A stretch of 35,100 nt of DNA from Pediococcus ethanolidurans. GTDB taxonomy: Bacteria; Bacillota; Bacilli; Lactobacillales; Lactobacillaceae. The notes below the pieces were generated by a model. It was not told the DNA's origin and made no database searches. It saw only the letters and a program-made list of their open reading frames with translations. The DNA lies in assembly GCF_001437405.1 (NCBI RefSeq), contig NZ_JQBY01000022.1, positions 1-35,100 on the forward strand, read 5' to 3'. Below are positions 35,090-35,100 of the stretch, in pieces (positions within the stretch are counted from its first letter, which is position 1; each line of letters starts with the position of its first letter). Both the position numbers and the translations under genes were made by a program.

Positions 35090-35100
35090 ATGTACAAAAT
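35090..35100 (+). CDS. Possible start of a divergent gene (cut by the window end)
   Basis: An ATG at 35090 opens the frame M-Y-K/N and is preceded by AAGGGCGG at about 7 bases, an acceptable ribosome binding site. Only three codons are visible, so this is a weak call. No function can be assigned. Confidence 0.25.

Overview
The window looks like chromosomal DNA of a low-GC Gram-positive lactic acid bacterium, most likely a member of the Lactobacillaceae. The evidence is a WxL-associated surface protein, a KxYKxGKxW-type secretion signal paired with an LPQTS sorting motif, PTS-based sugar uptake, strong AGGAGG-type ribosome binding sites and CcpA (cre) boxes. The genus cannot be fixed from the sequence alone. 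No rRNA, tRNA, CRISPR array, insertion sequence or prophage gene was seen.

Layout. (1) Positions 1-843: 3' end of a WxL-interacting (DUF916/DUF3324) membrane-anchored surface protein. (2) 914-2751, minus strand: rsmG-parB-DUF951 operon, with parB directly after rsmG and no parA between them. (3) 2752-3269: a non-coding stretch with the rsmG promoter, a terminator and a cruciform-like element of about 200 bases. (4) 3270-5340, minus: secreted GH25 muramidase with three C-terminal wall-binding-like repeats, plus a small secreted protein of unknown function. (5) 5694-6815: aryl-type zinc alcohol dehydrogenase. (6) 6941-11745, minus: lactose/beta-galactoside PTS cluster (lacF, lacE, lacG and a LacI-family regulator) with two separate promoters, each with a CcpA box. 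(7) 11894-16711, minus: a murein-sugar recycling operon (mupG-murQ-murP-murR) under a strong promoter with a cre site. (8) 16876-19361: TetR regulator and a DUF1801 protein, divergent from a 14-TM MFS exporter, with a perfect 16-bp palindromic operator between them. (9) 19421-21401: secreted DNA-entry-type nuclease and an unknown membrane-anchored protein. (10) 21641-24881: ABC exporter operon ending in its own TetR regulator, with tandem palindromes at the promoter. (11) 25271-34768: AraC-type regulator convergent with an adhesin gene of about 8.6 kb, encoding a KxYKxGKxW-like signal, a Ser/Thr/Ala-rich stalk, a non-repetitive region, about 18 MBG-like repeats and an LPQTS anchor. The final 300 bases are an AT-rich promoter region that may start a divergent gene at 35090.

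How the genes fit together. Two neighbouring carbon-uptake units (lac and mur) share CcpA-type control, and the GH25 muramidase and MupG-MurQ-MurP could act successively on cell-wall material, although they are not in one operon. The two TetR-controlled exporters appear to be self-contained resistance-type modules. The AraC regulator beside the giant adhesin suggests dedicated control of surface display. The least explained items are the structured element at 3012-3210, the ParA-less parB locus, the shared 11-bp motif upstream of both lac promoters, and the recently amplified adhesin repeat array.
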